Below are positions 1-8,133 of a stretch of DNA of 33,105 nt, piece by piece (position 1 is the first letter of the stretch; each line of letters opens with the position of its first letter). The stretch is from Ignavibacteriaceae bacterium (lineage in GTDB: Bacteria > Bacteroidota > Ignavibacteria > Ignavibacteriales > Ignavibacteriaceae): contig JACAFC010000163.1 in NCBI GenBank assembly GCA_013388515.1, positions 1 through 33,105 on the forward strand, given 5' to 3'. Both the position numbers and the translations under genes were made by a program. The notes under the pieces were generated by a model. It saw only the letters and a program-made list of their open reading frames with translations, was not told where the DNA came from and did no database searches.

Positions 1-406
1 CTCCTAATTCTTCCAATTGTGAATTGGTTCGCAAGAATCCATAGCGAGATCCTAATTCTTCCAATTGTGAATTGGTTCGCAAGAATCCATAGCGAGATCC
101 TAATTCTTCCAATTGTGAATTAGTTCGCAAGAATCCGTAGCGAGATCCTAATTCTTCCAATTGTGAATTAGTTCGCAAGAATCCGTAGCGGCTGCCTAAC
201 TCTTGAAGTTGTGCAGATGACCTGCTTTCAAGAGAAGGGATATTCCATTGGGACTGCTCGGTAGATTGGATGTAGCTCTTCTCTACTGTAATTCTATCTT
301 TCGTGATACGATTACGTTGAGCTTTTTCTACATTTTCCGGAACCTGAGCGGTACTAGAAATACAAAACACCGCTAACAGTAGGAAAAAGAGCATAGATTT
401 TAGCAT
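1..406 (-). CDS. Secreted repeat protein, partial (C-terminal part outside window)
   Basis: Reading the minus strand from the ATG at 406 gives an open frame to the window edge (135 codons). The product begins with a clear Sec signal peptide (MLKSMLFFLLLAVFCISSTA, cleavage probably before QVPENV), then a charged linker of about 50 residues, then tandem copies of a 16-residue unit TNSQLEELGSRYGFLR. The first unit is degenerate (SSAQLQELGSRYGFLR), three are identical, and a fourth is cut by the edge. An AGAAGG-like ribosome site lies upstream of the ATG; an in-frame ATG four codons later (392-394) is the alternative start. I do not recognise the family. A secreted or surface helical-repeat protein is plausible, but the function is unknown. 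Total repeat number cannot be seen. Confidence 0.75.
   Translation of the reverse strand, partial: MLKSMLFFLLLAVFCISSTAQVPENVEKAQRNRITKDRITVEKSYIQSTEQSQWNIPSLESRSSAQLQELGSRYGFLRTNSQLEELGSRYGFLRTNSQLEELGSRYGFLRTNSQLEELGSRYGFLRTNSQLEELG
3..194. repeat. Tandem repeat, 4 x 48 bp, plus a degenerate fifth unit to about 240
   Basis: Four head-to-tail 48-bp units start at 3, 51, 99 and 147. Units 1-2 are identical to each other, and units 3-4 are identical to each other over the shared part. The two pairs differ at two sites (aattgg/aattag and atccat/atccgt), both synonymous in the minus-strand protein (Thr ACC/ACT, Tyr TAT/TAC). The period is 16 codons, so copy-number change would keep the frame. 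The array probably continues left of the window. Confidence 0.95.
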
Positions 407-433
407 AGCATGCCCTTCTAGAAACATTAAAAT

Positions 434-461
434 TAATCCAATAGAAGGCTCAATTGGATTA
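434..461 (-). promoter_or_regulatory. Leader hairpin upstream of the repeat-protein gene
   Basis: A perfect 9-bp inverted repeat, TAATCCAAT at 434-442 and ATTGGATTA at 453-461, encloses a 10-nt loop. It lies between the predicted promoter (520-548) and the start codon at 406, so it would sit in the 5' leader of the repeat-protein mRNA. On the minus strand it is followed by ATTTTAATGTTTC, only weakly T-rich. A leader structure is therefore favoured, but a terminator for the upstream kinase gene is possible. Confidence 0.5.
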
Positions 462-519
462 TTTTATTACTTTTACACGGTTAATACTTGATGACACCTA
501 TCAAGCATAGCTTGTGGCG

Positions 520-548
520 AATATACATTTCACAATTTGCTTTGTCAA
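520..548 (-). promoter_or_regulatory. Near-consensus sigma70-type promoter for the repeat-protein gene
   Basis: On the minus strand, TTGACA (543-548) is followed after exactly 17 nt by TATATT (520-525). Transcription would begin near 513 and leave a leader of about 107 nt before the ATG at 406. This is the best-matching -35/-10 pair I found in the window. Confidence 0.6.
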
Positions 549-636
549 TGTTTATTTTTGTAACATTGGTCACATTTGGTTTGGCTGAAAATCAAATTCT
601 ATGAAAAAAGCTGTTTTTTATGGGGTGCAAATGAAA

Positions 637-3600
637 TTAATTATTGGAAATAATCTCATCGAAAATCATCATTGCATTGGCTCTGTGGGAACTGCTCAAA
701 TACATTTCCCTCATCCCCTCATCTAAAAATTGTTGAGCTAGATGATCAATTAAAGCCATGCCGTAAGAAGAAAATTCTTTAGCTTTAACAAAGTTCCCCC
801 TTTCACTGTAATAAGTTGATAACTCAAAAAGAATTTTTGTCATCGTTTCATTAATATTTAAATCGCTCATAAGATTAAATGCTTTATCAAAATAAAATAT
901 AGAACTTTCCGCATAGTAAGCTTTATTCAGGCGGCTTAGTTTTCCCATTAAATACAGTTTTTCTATTTCCATATATACATTCGATTGGCAAACCTGTTCA
1001 AAATTTTTATCAGAAAGTTTCTTGAAAGCTTCTTCAAGTTCATTATTATTTAGATAATATTCTATTAGAAATACCATTACTTCAAAATAGTTAATGCGGT
1101 CTTCTTGAGCATAATAAACATCAGCCAGATCTATTAGTAGATTGCAGTTTGTCTTCTCATTATTAATGAATGCCTGCAGGCAGCTTAAATATTTTACATG
1201 CGCAGCAGGTCTTTCTGAGATAGATTCCTCCTCCAAAATTTTATTTAATTCCTGATATATTTTATTAAAATTTTTGAAGTGACCTATCCGGAAATACAAT
1301 TTTGCCAATAAAAACAAGGATTCCGATTTTTCTATTTGATTTGACAATTTTTTAAGAGTTTCTCTTGAGTTTTCTAAAGACTGGATTCCATTTTGGTATT
1401 GACAAATGAACAAATATGTTTCGCCAAGATTAGCTTCGCTTTTAGCATATTCGATTTTTTCACCAATTGTACTAAAAATTAATGCAGCCCTTTTGTATTT
1501 ATTAATCGATTCCTCAAATGATTGGCTGTTAAAATGATAAATGCCAAAATTCATCAAAAGCAAAGCCTGATAAGATAAATTACCAAGGGATGTACTTAAC
1601 TCTAAAGATTTGTTCCAATGTTTTTCAACTTCCTCATATTCTTCTTTCATGTTAAAAATATTACCAATATTTCCTTCAATGGCAGCCATACGCTGTATTG
1701 AATTTGCTTTTTGGTATTCCAACATACATTTATTGAAATGGGATAGAGCTGTTTCAAGATCATGATTAAAATTTATGCTTATGAATCCAGATAAATTATA
1801 TGCATCACCTTTATACTCGGGTAATAGTTCGGGGTCGTTAATAATTCTATTAGCTATTTCATCGGCAGTTTTAAAATTATTAAGATCCAACTCTCCCCAG
1901 GCAATATCGAGCAATAGTCTTGCTCTTTTATTGTTATCGTTTATTAATGGTACAATAACTTTTAATATTTCTAATCCATCCTCAACTTCACCCAATCTGA
2001 TCATTGAGTTACCCTTAACAATCATTAATTCTCTTTTTTCACTCTCATCCATTTCATTATTAAGTAGTTCTTGTGCTAACTGGAACGCATTCTTATGATC
2101 ATTTAAAACCGAGTACAATAAACATAGTTGGGTTTTAACTTCGTGCTCCTGTACATTATTAATAGGAAGCTTTAATAGTTTCTCCAACAATTCAAGTTTG
2201 TATTTTAGTGCAGATATTTTTTCTGCTTCTCTGATTTCAGACAGTAATAGGGAATAACTCTCATTAAATTCCTCAGCAATCTCATAATGTCTGGCTTGTT
2301 CAACTTTACTAAAATTCCACTGTTCATCACCTATTGTTACTGCTATTTTCTTATGAAAGTGCTTTTTGTCCGGAATTTGAGCATAAATAAAGTTTTTAAT
2401 TCCTTCGGAGGAGAATATTAACCCAGTTTGTGAATGAGAAAGAAAAATATCTTTCCGTTTTAATTCGTCCACATTCCTTAAAAAATCGTGTTCTGATAAT
2501 CCTGTTAACTTTATTAGATAATTTAAATCAGGAACTACCTCAAAAGATGATACCAGTTTTGCAATTTTAATTTCATCAGAACTAAGTGAATTATAGCGGA
2601 TATTATAAATTTCATTAAATAGGTTACTGAGAACCTTCTGGGAGTTTTCGTCGGAGATGGTTTCTATTTTGTCATAATTAAATCTTATGATTTGAAGATA
2701 GACAATGTTTCGTAAAAACTCAGAAATATTTCCAGGTAAAAAATCAGCATAACGCATTACTAATTGTTTTACTGCATTAACAGGAAAAAATTCAGCAAAC
2801 AAAGCATCTAACATTTCCTCGGTTTGGCTTGCTGTGAATGATGTTATGTTTAAATCGGTAAGGTTATTTAAAAAGCCAGAGACATAATTGTGATCAGATT
2901 TCTCAGTAACTATTAAATAGCAACCGTTAACCTGAAAAATTGGGAAAATTTCTTCGAAAATTCTTAAAACAAAACTATCATATAAATTTAAGTCATCAAT
3001 GATGAGAATAATTTTGTCGATTTGAGTAACCTTATTCACAATCAGCTTAACATCGTTAACTAGATCTTTTGAACTATCAGATAATATTTTGCCATACAAT
3101 TCAAGTGTTTCGTGATGTAATTTGTTAAACACAATATCATTGAAAAGTAACCTATTTAGAAAAGATTTAATCAGCTGAATACCGCTTCTTGTTCTATCAT
3201 TTTGAATAAAGATGCTGTTCGCATAAATTGAGTACAGCTTGCGGCATATTTCAGATTTGCCCGATTTTTCAAATCCCCTAATAGCAATTACTTCACTTGT
3301 AGTTGGAGTTGTTACATACCGATTGACAATGTTTAAAATATCCAGCCTGTCTGAAAATGTTTTTACTGGCACCCAATATTGATAGATTTCTTCAGAAAGT
3401 GGAATGTTTAGATCGTATAATACTTGGTATGAGAAATAGTATCGGTCATTAGGATTTTTGCTGAGAAGTTTTTTAATAACATTTACTATCTCGGAATTAA
3501 ATCTAGCCGCCGGAAATTCAAATTCCTTTTCAACGTGTGCCTTATATATTTCTAACTGATTGTTATTTGGAAACGGAAAACGTTTATAAACCAATTTATA

Positions 3601-4197
3601 CAAAAGTATTCCGAGAGCATATAAATCAACACGATGATCATGCGGTTCTTTATTTAATAATTCGGGAGCAATATATTCGGCAGTTCCCGCAATACTGCCA
3701 TCCTTGTTATTATTCCTCAATTTGGCAAACCCAAGATCAATCAGTTTGATTGAAATTTGCCCGTCGCTATTTCGGATTAAAATATTTTCGGTCTTTAGAT
3801 CATAATAAATATAGTTGGATTGATGAAGATAGAACAAAACAGAACAAATTTGGGTAATAACTTCTTTCAAACCACTTTCATCGGCAATAAGATCATCTTT
3901 TAATTCCTCACCATCGAAATATTCCATAGCTAAAAATTTTGAACCAACTTCTACAGATTCATTTTCATTTGCCTCTATAATGGTACCGCGTTCATAAGCC
4001 TGAATAATGCTTGGATGGTCAAGGTTTTGAATGATTTCATATTCTTTTTTAAAGATCCCCTGTTCCTCCAATGTTGCGTTTTTGGACAGCACCTTAAGAG
4101 CAATTTTTTTATTAGCGCTTTCTATATCCTCACATAAGTAAACTATGCTTCTTCCCCTTCCTAAAACCTTTATTAGTCTAAATCTTCTATTTATCAT
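637..4197 (-). CDS. Ser/Thr protein kinase - STAND-like NTPase - TPR fusion protein (PknK-like)
   Basis: This is a 1186-residue cytoplasmic multidomain protein. Residues 1-265 form a protein kinase: glycine-rich loop near 13-20, Lys35, Glu52, catalytic loop YYDLKTEN (Asp133, Lys135, Asn138), DLG at 154-156, then GTAEYIAPE. The usual HRD is YYD, so this is a non-RD kinase. About residue 305 there is a P-loop (GFEKSGKS) and about residue 397 a Walker B (IILIIDDLN), as in AAA/STAND ATPases. From about 600 to 1150 helical TPR-type repeats follow. No C-terminal DNA-binding or histidine-kinase domain is visible. M. tuberculosis PknK has a similar kinase-NTPase order. The start overlaps the oppC stop by four bases (ATGA), implying translational coupling to the permease operon. 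The signal sensed and the targets are unknown. Confidence 0.88.
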   Translation of the reverse strand: MINRRFRLIKVLGRGRSIVYLCEDIESANKKIALKVLSKNATLEEQGIFKKEYEIIQNLDHPSIIQAYERGTIIEANENESVEVGSKFLAMEYFDGEELKDDLIADESGLKEVITQICSVLFYLHQSNYIYYDLKTENILIRNSDGQISIKLIDLGFAKLRNNNKDGSIAGTAEYIAPELLNKEPHDHRVDLYALGILLYKLVYKRFPFPNNNQLEIYKAHVEKEFEFPAARFNSEIVNVIKKLLSKNPNDRYYFSYQVLYDLNIPLSEEIYQYWVPVKTFSDRLDILNIVNRYVTTPTTSEVIAIRGFEKSGKSEICRKLYSIYANSIFIQNDRTRSGIQLIKSFLNRLLFNDIVFNKLHHETLELYGKILSDSSKDLVNDVKLIVNKVTQIDKIILIIDDLNLYDSFVLRIFEEIFPIFQVNGCYLIVTEKSDHNYVSGFLNNLTDLNITSFTASQTEEMLDALFAEFFPVNAVKQLVMRYADFLPGNISEFLRNIVYLQIIRFNYDKIETISDENSQKVLSNLFNEIYNIRYNSLSSDEIKIAKLVSSFEVVPDLNYLIKLTGLSEHDFLRNVDELKRKDIFLSHSQTGLIFSSEGIKNFIYAQIPDKKHFHKKIAVTIGDEQWNFSKVEQARHYEIAEEFNESYSLLLSEIREAEKISALKYKLELLEKLLKLPINNVQEHEVKTQLCLLYSVLNDHKNAFQLAQELLNNEMDESEKRELMIVKGNSMIRLGEVEDGLEILKVIVPLINDNNKRARLLLDIAWGELDLNNFKTADEIANRIINDPELLPEYKGDAYNLSGFISINFNHDLETALSHFNKCMLEYQKANSIQRMAAIEGNIGNIFNMKEEYEEVEKHWNKSLELSTSLGNLSYQALLLMNFGIYHFNSQSFEESINKYKRAALIFSTIGEKIEYAKSEANLGETYLFICQYQNGIQSLENSRETLKKLSNQIEKSESLFLLAKLYFRIGHFKNFNKIYQELNKILEEESISERPAAHVKYLSCLQAFINNEKTNCNLLIDLADVYYAQEDRINYFEVMVFLIEYYLNNNELEEAFKKLSDKNFEQVCQSNVYMEIEKLYLMGKLSRLNKAYYAESSIFYFDKAFNLMSDLNINETMTKILFELSTYYSERGNFVKAKEFSSYGMALIDHLAQQFLDEGMREMYLSSSHRANAMMIFDEIISNN

Positions 4198-5477
4198 TTC
4201 TGTAGCTGCGGATTAAAATGTACTTTTATTTTTTGTCCAATATCATTTGCAGAATATAATGTAAGAATTAAAATCGCTCCTGGAAAAAAAATCATCCACC
4301 ACGCATTTTTTAGATAATTCTGGCCTGCTTCTATCATGTTTCCCCACGAAGGATAATTGGTGCCAGTACCAAGCCCAAGGTAACTTAATGCTGCCTCAGC
4401 TAAAATTACATTACCAAATTGAAAAATTAAATTAATGGTAATGGGAGTTAATAGAATAGGCAAAACTTCTTTTATTAATAATTTGGTATTTGAAAGTCCT
4501 ATCATTTCAGCAGAAATAAAAAAATCTTTTTGTTTTAATGAAATAACTTCAGCTCTAACAATTTTGAACAAACTCATCCAGCCAGAAAAACCGAGTACTA
4601 TAATTACTGAAAAAATAGAATTGCCAAATAGAGCTAAAATGATAATGATTAAAAAAATTGATGGAAATGCAAGAAAAGTATCTGCCAATCTATTCAATAT
4701 TGAATTTGTGATTCCCCCAAAGTATCCCGCAGCAAAACCAAATAACATCCCCAATAAAAAAGAAAGAACTACAGCACTAATTCCTACAAATAGAGAGATT
4801 CGCGCTCCATAAACCAGTCTTGAGAAAATATCTCTTCCATATTCATCAGTACCTAATAGAAAGGTTTTTTGGCTTATTAATAAACTCATCCCAGCAATTT
4901 TTAAGCTGTCTTTAGAAATAGCATGTTGCTTTCCATTTTGGAAGTAATGAATAATTTTACCCGTTTTAATACTGTCAACAAAAAAAACATTTTCATCAAA
5001 AGATGATTTAACTGCTAATTTTTTACTATACAAGAATCTATCTAAAGATGAAGATTCGGTTTTGCTTTCGACTTCTAGTTTAAGCAGATTAATTTTGCTT
5101 AACGGAGGAAGAAGTTTTGTTATTCCAATGTTTTTTTGAAATTCAGGATGCGTAGTTATAATTATTGGAGAAAAGAAAAAGAAAAAAGCTAGGATAACCA
5201 ACACAGTGGATGGAAAATCTATTTTAGCATTGAACACTTTGTGTTTGCGGCCCCAGAATAAAAAATAAATGGGAAGAAAAATGACCATTAAGCAAGAAAA
5301 TAAATGTTCCAGGATTTCGAAACTTGTTTGTGATGCTGCAACAGAAAAATCAGTAATTAACAGTAAAACATATTCAACCCATAGCAAAATAATATTAAGG
5401 ATTGAGCTAAACTGCGTGACAATAATTATAATGAACAAAACAATAATTAATTGCCATATTTTAGTGTTTTTGAACAT
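4194..5477 (-). CDS. Oligopeptide/nickel-type ABC transporter permease, OppC/DppC family
   Basis: This inner-membrane permease has 427 residues, longer than the usual 280-310. The binding-protein-dependent transport domain is in the C-terminal half. It begins with the family signature GTDEYGRDIFSRLVYGAR and carries an EAA-type loop (EVLPILLTPITINL) for contact with the ATPases. The extra N-terminal portion has about three hydrophobic segments and a roughly 100-residue soluble insertion before the signature. Its ATG directly abuts the oppB stop codon, and its own TGA overlaps the kinase ATG. No substrate-binding protein is encoded nearby, so the substrate cannot be assigned. Confidence 0.9.
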   Translation of the reverse strand: MFKNTKIWQLIIVLFIIIIVTQFSSILNIILLWVEYVLLLITDFSVAASQTSFEILEHLFSCLMVIFLPIYFLFWGRKHKVFNAKIDFPSTVLVILAFFFFFSPIIITTHPEFQKNIGITKLLPPLSKINLLKLEVESKTESSSLDRFLYSKKLAVKSSFDENVFFVDSIKTGKIIHYFQNGKQHAISKDSLKIAGMSLLISQKTFLLGTDEYGRDIFSRLVYGARISLFVGISAVVLSFLLGMLFGFAAGYFGGITNSILNRLADTFLAFPSIFLIIIILALFGNSIFSVIIVLGFSGWMSLFKIVRAEVISLKQKDFFISAEMIGLSNTKLLIKEVLPILLTPITINLIFQFGNVILAEAALSYLGLGTGTNYPSWGNMIEAGQNYLKNAWWMIFFPGAILILTLYSANDIGQKIKVHFNPQLQK

Positions 5478-6464
5478 TTAGTTTATTATATCTTTCGTTA
5501 ATCTTTTGTCAAGCTTTGCCCGTACAAGATCTGCAAAAAGGTTACTTAATATAACCATTGTACCTGCTGTTAATGAGCATCCAATAATCAAAGGATAATC
5601 TCTTTGCATTATAGCATTAATTGTTAAGCGTCCCATTCCAGGTAAACTAAAAATTACTTCCGTAATTAGTGCCCCGCCCAATAAAATCCCAAGTTCTACG
5701 CCAGCGGCTGCAATAAAAGGACCAAGTGCATTTGGAATAATATGTTTCAGCATTATTGTTTTATCACTAAAACCATTTGCTTTTAAATTTAAAATGAAAA
5801 GTTTATTTATTGTCTCTTCAAAGCCATCCCTCAAATACCTATAAAAAACTGCAATTCCTCCTATTGCAAGCGTCATCACTGGCATAATTAAATGGGAAGC
5901 ATAATCCAATACTTTTTGAATGAATGATTTTGAATCAAAATCATAAGAACGAAGTCCCGAAGAAGGTAAAAGTTCTAGTACATCCGAAAATATGAGGATG
6001 AGAAATACGCCTATTACAAATGACGGAAGTGAAAATATAATCAGGTTGAATTTTATTAATGCGCTATCCAATACTCCATTTAATTTTTTAACTGAGAGTG
6101 CCGCCAATATTCCGCTAACTGCTACTTGTAAAGTGAAACTTATTAGTGTAAATATTATTGTAAAAGGCAGAAATTGCATTATCAATTTTAACACAGGTTC
6201 TCGATAGTTATAGGATATTCCCAGCTCGCCGCTCATAAGATTAGTTAGAAACGACAAATATTGGTTCAATATTGTGTCGTTTAGGTCAAAATCAGCTTTA
6301 ATTTTTTCTATTATCTCTGGACTTAGTTCAGGTGAAATAAATTTGTTAACAGGATTTCCAGGTGAGAGACGCAAAAGAATAAAAATAAATGTGATCATCA
6401 AAAAAAGAACAACTATTGACGTGAGCAGCCTTTTTAATAAAATTAAGAAAAATTCCTTGTTCAT
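5478..6464 (-). CDS. Oligopeptide/nickel-type ABC transporter permease, OppB/DppB family
   Basis: This 328-residue polytopic inner-membrane protein starts with a transmembrane helix (about 10-33) followed by LSPGNPVNKF, typical of OppB/DppB. A C-terminal transport domain contains the EAA loop region (HIIPNALGPFIAAAGVELG) and the conserved GGALITEVIFSLPGMG segment. It is the first gene of a three-gene minus-strand unit (oppB, oppC, kinase) and starts divergently from the ATPase genes across 83 bp. A TAACTTTG element (minus strand of 6499-6506) could be its -7 box, but no matching upstream box is clear. Confidence 0.9.
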   Translation of the reverse strand: MNKEFFLILLKRLLTSIVVLFLMITFIFILLRLSPGNPVNKFISPELSPEIIEKIKADFDLNDTILNQYLSFLTNLMSGELGISYNYREPVLKLIMQFLPFTIIFTLISFTLQVAVSGILAALSVKKLNGVLDSALIKFNLIIFSLPSFVIGVFLILIFSDVLELLPSSGLRSYDFDSKSFIQKVLDYASHLIMPVMTLAIGGIAVFYRYLRDGFEETINKLFILNLKANGFSDKTIMLKHIIPNALGPFIAAAGVELGILLGGALITEVIFSLPGMGRLTINAIMQRDYPLIIGCSLTAGTMVILSNLFADLVRAKLDKRLTKDIIN

Positions 6465-6487
6465 GGGGTACTATTCGGATAATCGGC

Positions 6488-6518
6488 TTGCACTATTTCA
6501 AAGTTAAAGTAATATAAT
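6488..6518 (+). promoter_or_regulatory. Candidate promoter for the ABC ATPase-ybaK operon
   Basis: TTGCAC (6488-6493) and a perfect TATAAT (6513-6518) are separated by 19 nt, slightly long. Transcription would begin near 6525, about 23 nt before the TTG start at 6548. The region is shared with the divergent oppB promoter. Confidence 0.4.
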
Positions 6519-6547
6519 CTTAATAAATTTGATGTTAAATTATTATT

Positions 6548-7336
6548 TTGTTGAATAAATACAAAAGAAATGCAAATAGTGTGATTAAAACTAATCTTAA
6601 GAAATTAATAGTTAATAAGGGGGAATATCATTCAACTCTTTTGAGAGAGGTTAGCTTTGAACTTTGTAAAAATAATATTTACTCAATAGTTGGCAAAAAT
6701 GGAACGGGGAAAAGCACCCTAATTAAAGCTTTAACAGGTTTGCTAGACACTCGATTTTATACTATTGACGGCGAGGTATTTTATGATAATGTTAATTTAC
6801 TAAACATCGACAGCGAACAATTAAGAAAGATTCGTAAAACCGGAATAAAATATGTTTTTCAAGACGCCCGCAATTGTTTTGACCCTCTCAAAAAATTAAG
6901 CTATTATTTTAAGAATACTACCTCCAATGAACTTGAAGTGAACGAATTACTCCAATATTTTTTACTTCCCAAAGCGAGCGAATTATTTAAATTGCGTTCT
7001 TATGAATTAAGCGGCGGAATGGCACAACGCATCAGTCTTATTCTTGCATTATTGGCTCATCCCGCACTAATAATATTGGATGAACCAACCTCAGGCATTG
7101 ATTCAGCAATCGCAAATTTATTCTTGCTAAAACTGAAAGAGTATGTTATAACTAACCCATCGGCTATTTTAGTTGTAACTCAAGATATAACATTTGCTGA
7201 AAAGATTAGTGATAAAATAGCACTGCTAACCAACCATACCTTAACAGAATTTTTTCCGCCATCAATTTTTTTTGAATACCATAAAAATGCTGGATTAGAT
7301 GATCTCATTCAATCATATATTAAGCTTGAGAAATGA
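6548..7336 (+). CDS. ABC transporter ATP-binding protein, OppD/NikD-like, with H-loop His replaced by Gln
   Basis: This 262-residue nucleotide-binding subunit probably powers the OppB/OppC permeases on the facing strand. It has Walker A GKNGTGKS (49-56), Q-loop VFQDA, signature LSGGMAQR (about 154-161) and Walker B LIILDEP. The switch histidine expected after Walker B is Gln212 (VVTQD; codon CAA at 7181-7183), suggesting a catalytically weakened site. It is short compared with OppD (about 330) and closer in size to NikD. The start is TTG; a GTG at 6581 is the alternative, since the domain begins near residue 18. The stop overlaps the next gene by four bases. Confidence 0.85.
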   Translation: MLNKYKRNANSVIKTNLKKLIVNKGEYHSTLLREVSFELCKNNIYSIVGKNGTGKSTLIKALTGLLDTRFYTIDGEVFYDNVNLLNIDSEQLRKIRKTGIKYVFQDARNCFDPLKKLSYYFKNTTSNELEVNELLQYFLLPKASELFKLRSYELSGGMAQRISLILALLAHPALIILDEPTSGIDSAIANLFLLKLKEYVITNPSAILVVTQDITFAEKISDKIALLTNHTLTEFFPPSIFFEYHKNAGLDDLIQSYIKLEK

Positions 7337-8133
7337 AAAATATTGTTGAGATTAAAAACCTTTGCTACTCTGTTTCCGAAAGTGCTGTGTTCACCAAACC
7401 AACTGAAAAATTTATTTTGGAAAACATTTCTTTTTCAGTTCAACAAGGAAAAATTGTTGGGGTAGCGGGTGAATCGGGCAGCGGAAAAACAACATTGGCA
7501 AAAATTATTGCAGGCATACTACCACCCACCTCTGGAACCATTACTTTTGATCTATCCGATGAATGGAAAAACACAACCACCAAACCAGTTCAAATACTAT
7601 TTCAAAATTCTACCGATATATTAAATCCTCTAAGAAACATTGATGATATTCTTGATGAAGCTATTGAAACTAGATATCGAAAAAATGACATGGAACTTAA
7701 GAAAAATATTTTGGAGGCTGTTAAAGTTCCAGAAAAGCTGAGTCACAAAAAGGGATTTGAACTTAGCGGAGGTGAACAACAAAGAATTGCACTAGCTAGA
7801 ATTTTGGCCGTTAAGCCGGAAATTCTAATTTTGGACGAACCGTTCTCCGCACAAGATCCTCCATCCCAACTTAACCTGCTAAATCTTTTGGGGGCAATTA
7901 ATAAAGAATATCATATTACTATGCTGTGTATTTCGCACAATCTAAAAATACTTAGAGAACTATGCGATGAAATCATAATAATCTACAAAGGTAAAATTGT
8001 TGAAAGCGGTTATGTAAGAGATGTTCTTGTAAATCCCAAGAATGCATATACAAAATTTCTGCTTAAAGCCGAAAATTATTCTCTCAGTTACAATGAGATA
8101 CAAAATGAGCTTGAGGATTTAAGAATTGAATAA
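7333..8133 (+). CDS. ABC transporter ATP-binding protein, OppF/NikE-like
   Basis: This 266-residue ABC ATPase is the likely partner of the preceding one in a heterodimer. Visible motifs are Walker A GESGSGKT (46-53), Q-loop LFQNS, signature LSGGEQQR (144-151), Walker B ILILDEP (165-171) and an intact switch His202 (CISHN). It therefore has a full set of motifs, unlike its upstream partner. It starts inside the previous stop (ATGA) and overlaps the downstream ybaK start by eight bases, so the three genes form a translationally coupled operon. It lacks the long C-terminal extension of OppF. The substrate is unknown. Confidence 0.88.
   Translation: MKNIVEIKNLCYSVSESAVFTKPTEKFILENISFSVQQGKIVGVAGESGSGKTTLAKIIAGILPPTSGTITFDLSDEWKNTTTKPVQILFQNSTDILNPLRNIDDILDEAIETRYRKNDMELKKNILEAVKVPEKLSHKKGFELSGGEQQRIALARILAVKPEILILDEPFSAQDPPSQLNLLNLLGAINKEYHITMLCISHNLKILRELCDEIIIIYKGKIVESGYVRDVLVNPKNAYTKFLLKAENYSLSYNEIQNELEDLRIE

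Noticed and set aside
604-619. AAAAAA-gctg-TTTTTT palindrome after the kinase gene as a terminator
   Set aside because: The stem is only A-T pairs and would be weak; not enough to call.
601-726. 41-codon plus-strand ORF starting MKKAVFYGVQMKLIIG
   Set aside because: It lies mostly antisense to the 3' end of the kinase gene, has no ribosome site and no recognisable motif; read as a shadow.
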